Assembly: GCA_023415825.1 (NCBI GenBank)
Contig: JAEZJF010000015.1
Span: forward strand, 229,138-293,137
Reading direction: 5' to 3'
Origin: Bacillota bacterium
GTDB lineage: Bacteria; Bacillota; Clostridia; DSM-8532
Length of the DNA: 64,000 nucleotides
Of this stretch, positions 59,203-64,000 are shown piece after piece. Both the position numbers and the translations under genes were made by a program. The first letter of the stretch is position 1. Each line of letters opens with the position of its first letter. A model generated the notes under the pieces. It saw nothing but the letters and a program-made list of their open reading frames with translations. It searched no databases and was not told the DNA's origin.

Positions 59203-61854
59203 ATGAGCAAAAAGGAAATTGAAAAGACCTATGACCCTCAACAGGTCGAAGAAAAGCTTTATAGCAACTGGATGGAGAAGGATTATTTCCATGCTGTGGT
59301 TGATCCTGATAAAGAGCCCTTCACCATTGTGATTCCACCACCCAACATTACGGGCCAGCTTCATATGGGCCATGCCCTTGACAATACCATGCAGGATGTT
59401 TTAATCCGCATGAAGCGTATGCAGGGGTATAGTGCACTCTGGCTTCCGGGCACCGATCACGCCAGTATTGCAACCGAGGCTAAAATCGTTGAAAAGATGG
59501 CCAAAGAAGGCATAACAAAAGAGGATCTCGGACGGGACGGCTTTTTGGAGCGCGCTTGGGAATGGAAAGAGCAATATGGCGGCAGGATTGTGGAGCAGCT
59601 CAAGAAGCTTGGCAGTTCCTGTGACTGGAAGCGTGAGCGCTTTACCATGGACGAAGGGCTCTCAAAAGCAGTATTGGAGGTTTTTGTCCGTCTGTATGAA
59701 AAAGGTTTGATATACAGAGGGGAGAGAATCATCAATTGGTGTCCTTGCTGCGGTACCTCTATTTCTGATGCTGAGGTTGAATATGAAGAAAAGGACGGCA
59801 GCTTCTGGCATATCCGTTATCCCATTAAGGACTCCGATGAATTTGTTGAAGTTGCAACAACCCGCCCGGAGACCATGCTGGGTGATACTGCGGTAGCTGT
59901 GCATCCGGAGGATGAACGCTACAGGCACTTAATCGGAAAAGCTGTTATTCTGCCTCTCATGAACCGTGAAATACCTGTTATAGCGGATACCTATGTTGAG
60001 CGTGATTTTGGAACCGGTGTTGTTAAGATTACCCCGGCCCATGATCCCAACGACTTTGAAATAGGGCTCAGGCATAATCTTGAGATCATTAACATTTTGA
60101 ACGAGGATGCCACTGTTAATAAGAACGGTGGAAAATACGCGGGCTTAGATCGATATGAGGCACGGAAGCAAGTGGTCAAGGACCTTGAAGATCTGGGACT
60201 TTTAGTTCAAATAAAGCCCCACAAGCACAATGTGGGATCTTGTTACCGCTGCGCGACAACTATTGAGCCCAGAGTTTCCTGGCAATGGTTTGTAAAGATG
60301 AAGCCCCTGGCGGAGCCTGCTCTTGAGGCAGTCCGGAACGGAACCGTCAAATTTGTACCTGAGCGGTTCTCCAAGATTTATTTTAATTGGATGGAGAATA
60401 TCCAGGATTGGTGCATCTCCCGTCAGCTTTGGTGGGGCCATCGTATCCCGGCTTACTATTGTTCCGATTGTGGAGAGATGATGGTATCTAGGACTGCTCC
60501 AAACGAATGCCCAAAATGTCATTCTACCCGTATCAAGCAGGATGAGGACGTACTGGACACCTGGTTCTCCTCAGCTCTCTGGCCTTTCTCCACCTTGGGC
60601 TGGCCTGATGAAACCGAGGATTTGAAGTACTTCTACCCTACAAGCGTTTTGGTTACAGGCTATGACATCATCTTTTTCTGGGTTGCGCGCATGATTTTTT
60701 CCGGCCTGGAGCAAATGGGCAAGGAGCCCTTTAAGTATGTGCTTATTCATGGCCTTGTACGTGATGCTCAAGGCAGAAAAATGTCCAAATCCCTTGGAAA
60801 TGGAATTGATCCCCTGGAGGTCATTGAAAAATATGGCACCGACGCTCTTCGCTATGCATTAACCATTGGTACTTCACCTGGGAATGATATGCGGTTCTCC
60901 GAAGAGAAGCTGGAAGCCAGCAGAAACTTTGCCAATAAGATATGGAATGCCTTCCGCTTTGTCATGATGAATTTTGATGAGGACATCAACTTCAGTAAAG
61001 TGGATGAAGGACGTTTTACCGCAGCTGATAAGTGGATCTTAAGCCGAATCAATACCATAGCAAGGGAAGTTACTGAAAACCTTGAGAAATTCGAGCTGGG
61101 TATTGGCCTGCAAAAAATTTATGAATTTATCTGGGAAGAGTTCTGTGATTGGTATATTGAGCTTGTCAAGCCCAGGCTTTATGACCGTGAAGCCATAGGA
61201 CGGCTGGAAGGTCTGTTTGTACTCAATAAGGTGCTCACCATTGCCATGAAGCTGCTCCATCCCTTTATGCCCTTTATTACCGAGGAGATATACAGCCATT
61301 TAATCACTGATGATGAGAGTATCATGATTTCTCGCTGGCCCAATTATACCGATAGCGTACTCTATCCTGCAGAGGAACGCATGATGGGCTTTGTCATGGA
61401 GGCTACAAGAGGAATCCGGAATATCCGGGCAGAGATGAATGTTCCTGCCAACAGGAAGGCAAAAGCAATCTTTGTAACGATGGACGAGACCATTAGCAAT
61501 GTGATTCAAGGAGAGCAATCTACCTTTGGTCGATTGGCCTCTATATCTGAAGTAGTAGTCCAAGCGGATAAAACAGGTATTTCCCATGATGCAGTGGCTG
61601 TAGTGGTCAATGGCGCGGAAATCTACCTGCCCCTCGAGGATCTCATTGACATGGAGAAGGAAATTGAAAGGCTGGATAAGGAAAAAGCCAACCTGGAGAT
61701 GGAACTGGACCGGGTCAATAAGAAGCTTGGTAATGAGGGCTTTGTTGCCAAGGCACCTGCTGCTGTGATTGATTCTGAGAAAGAGAAGCTTAAAAAGTAC
61801 ACGGAAATGTACGAAAAGATCATGGAACGCCTTCAAACTCTTAAAAATCGCTGA
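59203..61854 (+). CDS. valS: Valyl-tRNA synthetase
   Basis: Charges tRNA-Val; 883 residues, full-length class Ia enzyme. NITGQLHMGHALDNT contains the HIGH-type motif, KMSKSLGNGIDP is the KMSKS loop, the editing domain holds TTRPETMLGDTAVAVHP, and a zinc-type CSDCG...CPKC pattern is near 415-440. The last 65 residues form the tRNA-binding coiled coil (MEKEIERLDKEKANLEMELD). Controlled by the GUC T-box upstream. Confidence 0.97.
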   Translation: MSKKEIEKTYDPQQVEEKLYSNWMEKDYFHAVVDPDKEPFTIVIPPPNITGQLHMGHALDNTMQDVLIRMKRMQGYSALWLPGTDHASIATEAKIVEKMAKEGITKEDLGRDGFLERAWEWKEQYGGRIVEQLKKLGSSCDWKRERFTMDEGLSKAVLEVFVRLYEKGLIYRGERIINWCPCCGTSISDAEVEYEEKDGSFWHIRYPIKDSDEFVEVATTRPETMLGDTAVAVHPEDERYRHLIGKAVILPLMNREIPVIADTYVERDFGTGVVKITPAHDPNDFEIGLRHNLEIINILNEDATVNKNGGKYAGLDRYEARKQVVKDLEDLGLLVQIKPHKHNVGSCYRCATTIEPRVSWQWFVKMKPLAEPALEAVRNGTVKFVPERFSKIYFNWMENIQDWCISRQLWWGHRIPAYYCSDCGEMMVSRTAPNECPKCHSTRIKQDEDVLDTWFSSALWPFSTLGWPDETEDLKYFYPTSVLVTGYDIIFFWVARMIFSGLEQMGKEPFKYVLIHGLVRDAQGRKMSKSLGNGIDPLEVIEKYGTDALRYALTIGTSPGNDMRFSEEKLEASRNFANKIWNAFRFVMMNFDEDINFSKVDEGRFTAADKWILSRINTIAREVTENLEKFELGIGLQKIYEFIWEEFCDWYIELVKPRLYDREAIGRLEGLFVLNKVLTIAMKLLHPFMPFITEEIYSHLITDDESIMISRWPNYTDSVLYPAEERMMGFVMEATRGIRNIRAEMNVPANRKAKAIFVTMDETISNVIQGEQSTFGRLASISEVVVQADKTGISHDAVAVVVNGAEIYLPLEDLIDMEKEIERLDKEKANLEMELDRVNKKLGNEGFVAKAPAAVIDSEKEKLKKYTEMYEKIMERLQTLKNR

Positions 61855-61865
61855 TTTCGATATGA

Positions 61866-61900
61866 GGCCGGAAGGTTCGTGACCTTCCGGCCAATTTATT
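61866..61900 (+). terminator. Terminator after valS
   Basis: GGCCGGAAGGT (61866-61876) pairs perfectly with ACCTTCCGGCC (61882-61892), followed by AATTTATTTA. Confidence 0.75.
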
Positions 61901-62051
61901 TACCCTCTTCATACAAAACATGTACCAAAAAATTTATCGTCGCATCTAGTTGCCTCCGCATCAGCAACGTAACTTTGTTGTAATATACTTATCATAGATT
62001 TTTTATAAACCAGCGTGTATTAATATGTTGAAAAAAGTGATATCCTATAGG

Positions 62052-62095
62052 AGCGGGGTGCGGTGCCATTGGTACCGCACAACAAGCCATGACCG
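62052..62095 (-). repeat. Hairpin repeat family 1, copy D
   Basis: Minus strand: GGTCATGGCTTGTTG then a 9-bp hairpin (62059-62067 with 62071-62079, loop ATT). CAACAAGCC is identical to copy A, the hairpin sequence different. It lies in the 300-nt space between valS and the LCP gene, which holds no other gene. Confidence 0.55.
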
Positions 62096-62155
62096 GAAAA
62101 AAAATGAGAGTCTCAATAATCTTTTTTGAGGTGATTATAATATTTAAAATTTGGG

Positions 62156-63226
62156 GTGATTCATATATTTAGAAGTAAAAGGGCGAGAATATTATTAGCC
62201 CTCTTTTCGACGATTCTTACCGTCTTTTTTAGTATGATGGCTTTTCAAAATCTATCAGCAGGTTCTCATCAGGCTCAGGAGGATCCCATCGCCACGCCGA
62301 CACCTAGTGACCCTTTTGAGGAAGGTATAGTGCCCAATGATGATTTTGCGACCGAAACGCCCATACTTCTGACCAAAGGGCAAAAGTATAACGAAACCCT
62401 TGTTAGTCCCGAAAGTACCAATATCATGTTGCTGGGTACCGATCCCACAGGGTTTAATTTTGATACCATTATGATTCTGAATGTTGACAGAGCGTCCAAA
62501 AGCATGAAAATTATAAGCCTACCAAGGGATATTTATATAGATTACAGTGAAAATGTCATGGATGCCTTGAGAGAGGCCAAGCCCTCCTATCTAAAGGAAA
62601 AGGGAATGAACCGAATAAATGCGGTACCCTCAATAGGTAATGCCATAGGTTATAAAAAGGATATAGGCCGATTTAAAAAGCCTTATGTTGATTTTCTTGC
62701 AGATATTATAGAAGAGATTTTCGCAATCCATGTTGATGATTATGCCTATGTCAAGGTCAACGGCTTCAGAAACATTGTTAATTATTTCGGAGGGGTCACT
62801 GTCTATGTCCCTGTCTTAATGAACTATAGTGATCCAACACAAAACCTTGATATTTATATTGAAAAAGGTACCCAGCATCTTGACGGGAAGGATGCCGAAG
62901 GCTATGTCCGCTTCCGCCAGGGCTATGATGAAAATGGGGTATTTCATAACAGAGGGGATTTGTTTAGAAAAGAAAATCAGAATCGATTCGTAAAGGCCTT
63001 TATCACTCAGCATGTTACTTTAAAAAACCTTGGTAAGCTTTCAAAAATCTCAGAGGTGATCAGCTCCAATGTGATCACCAGCGTGAAGGGCTGGGATAGC
63101 ATTGTTGAATATGGTGCCTTGGCCGAGGAGGCATTACGCGATAAGTATCCTATTGATAATGTGGAGCTTCAGATTACAGAAAAGAATATAGATGGATCGT
63201 CCTATGTTCTTATAAAAACGAAGTAG
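62156..63226 (+). CDS. LytR-CpsA-Psr (LCP) family wall-polymer ligase
   Basis: 356 residues. One N-terminal membrane helix (about 11-30), a Pro/Thr-rich external linker, and an extracellular LCP domain (about 88-260) with NIMLLGTDPTGFNFDTIMIL, ISLPRDIYIDY and VRFRQGYDENG. LCP proteins attach teichoic acids or other anionic polymers to peptidoglycan. The start is uncertain: GTG at 62156 lacks a ribosome-binding site because GGGGTG overlaps it; that site is correctly spaced only for the ATA at 62165. Polymers anchored by LCP enzymes are also what SLH proteins bind. Confidence 0.88.
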   Translation: MIHIFRSKRARILLALFSTILTVFFSMMAFQNLSAGSHQAQEDPIATPTPSDPFEEGIVPNDDFATETPILLTKGQKYNETLVSPESTNIMLLGTDPTGFNFDTIMILNVDRASKSMKIISLPRDIYIDYSENVMDALREAKPSYLKEKGMNRINAVPSIGNAIGYKKDIGRFKKPYVDFLADIIEEIFAIHVDDYAYVKVNGFRNIVNYFGGVTVYVPVLMNYSDPTQNLDIYIEKGTQHLDGKDAEGYVRFRQGYDENGVFHNRGDLFRKENQNRFVKAFITQHVTLKNLGKLSKISEVISSNVITSVKGWDSIVEYGALAEEALRDKYPIDNVELQITEKNIDGSSYVLIKTK

Positions 63227-63301
63227 TATGTTTCACTATAAGTTATAATTTTGGGTTGGATTGCATATATTACGTGGATTAAAAAAAATTCATATAAAGT
63301 G

Positions 63302-63516
63302 TTGACAATTTAGCATGCCCTGTTGTAAGATAAAAAAGCCGCAGTTGCGAGACTGAAAAAGCGCTTGGACAAACGAAAAAGGTTAAAAAAGTGCTTGACA
63401 ACGAATCGTAACGATGGTAAACTAAGTTCCCGGCCTTGAGGGAAAAGCAAGCGCATGAAAACGACGAGAAATGTTGAAAAAAAGCGCTTGACAATGAATC
63501 AAGTCGGTGGTAAGAT
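63302..63516 (+). promoter_or_regulatory. Three tandem rRNA promoters
   Basis: P1 TTGACA (63302) with TAAGAT (63326, 18-nt spacer); P2 TTGACA (63395) with TAAACT (63418, 17 nt); P3 TTGACA (63488) with TAAGAT (63511, 17 nt). P2 and P3 are exactly 93 nt apart, as are P1 and P2, and the surrounding sequence is similar (GCTTGACAA, GGTGGTAA). Confidence 0.8.
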
Positions 63517-63622
63517 AATAAAGCTGTCGCCGCTGAGAGCCGAAATGCTCGAAAGCGAGACGCAAAGCCAGAGATGGTGATGGACATTGAAAATTGAACA
63601 GTGTACGAAAACATCACACCGA

Positions 63623-63641
63623 CAAATCACTTTGTGATTTG
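63623..63641 (+). other. rRNA leader hairpin
   Basis: CAAATCAC-TTT-GTGATTTG, a perfect 8-bp stem between the promoters and the 16S gene; possibly part of pre-rRNA processing. Confidence 0.4.
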
Positions 63642-63741
63642 CGGATAGATGTAGGAACTCGTTAAACAAACTTTGAGTAATTCAAGCTGTCTGACTAAAT
63701 CCTAACGGATTCAGCAGATAGATTAACGGAAAAAACGCAAG

Positions 63742-63757
63742 TGATTGTCTTTAAAAA
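63742..63757 (+). promoter_or_regulatory. boxA-like antitermination element
   Basis: TGATTGTCTTTAAAAA resembles the Nus-factor boxA of rRNA leaders and lies about 20 nt before the 16S 5' end. Confidence 0.5.
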
Positions 63758-63775
63758 GGCAAACACTCAAATAAT

Positions 63776-64000
<225 letters not shown>

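Overview
The window reads as chromosomal DNA from an anaerobic, spore-forming member of the Clostridia (Bacillota). Evidence: a SpoIVB sporulation protease, a Gram-positive T-box leader in front of valS, SLH-domain and lipobox surface proteins, a B. subtilis-type thymidylate synthase, Shine-Dalgarno sequences close to AGGAGG almost everywhere, and the first ~225 nt of a 16S rRNA gene at the right end. No tRNA, CRISPR array, transposase or phage gene was seen. Genus cannot be fixed from the partial 16S alone.

Layout. 0-2.6 kb: Fnr-type regulator, DUF1858 protein and DUF438/hemerythrin/PAS protein, a likely redox or NO/O2 response unit. 2.7-4.0 kb: a small DUF1328 membrane protein and an MnmM-like methyltransferase, separated by hairpin repeats. 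4.1-7.7 kb: murR, murQ, anmK (recycling of N-acetylmuramic acid). 7.9-11.3 kb: three-gene soluble transcarboxylase-type operon (12S, biotin carrier, 5S). 11.4-13.0 kb: membrane-anchored DUF5107 protein.

13.2-26.0 kb is an accessory region devoted to the cell surface. A leftward operon encodes a small LuxR-like HTH protein, an SLH-domain protein with a duplicated flanking domain, a TPR lipoprotein, an orphan secreted protein and a lipoprotein with DxNxDG calcium-type loops, followed by an SLH fragment. Facing it are a TetR regulator and a 1626-residue protein carrying both a lipobox and a C-terminal membrane anchor, in clearly GC-richer DNA. A multi-pass membrane LuxR regulator closes the region. 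I cannot assign a known pathway; this is the best candidate for an undescribed system.

26.2-46.3 kb is largely housekeeping: pgi, secG, uvrB, ung, a half-size EamA-like transporter, spoIVB, a Ni/Co ECF transporter (cbiMN-cbiQ-cbiO), DUF3842, a TPR-GGDEF protein, pgeF, a peptide-binding lipoprotein, a GNAT enzyme, comEC, agmatinase, thyA, an AAC(3)-family acetyltransferase and folA. 46.3-50.4 kb: lacZ with a PocR/AraC regulator. 50.6-58.5 kb: a two-component system with a FtsX-type ABC transporter, then an ABC-F ribosome-protection-type gene behind a leader with small ORFs, two terminators and a plausible antiterminator, then a membrane protein. 58.5-61.9 kb: T-box (GUC specifier), small membrane protein, valS. 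62.1-64.0 kb: LCP-family protein, three tandem rRNA promoters and the 16S start.

Two families of short hairpin repeats recur between genes: one with conserved arm GGGTCGAGGCTTGTTG, one with an inner ATC-TTT-GAT hairpin. One copy also serves as a Rho-independent terminator after anmK.
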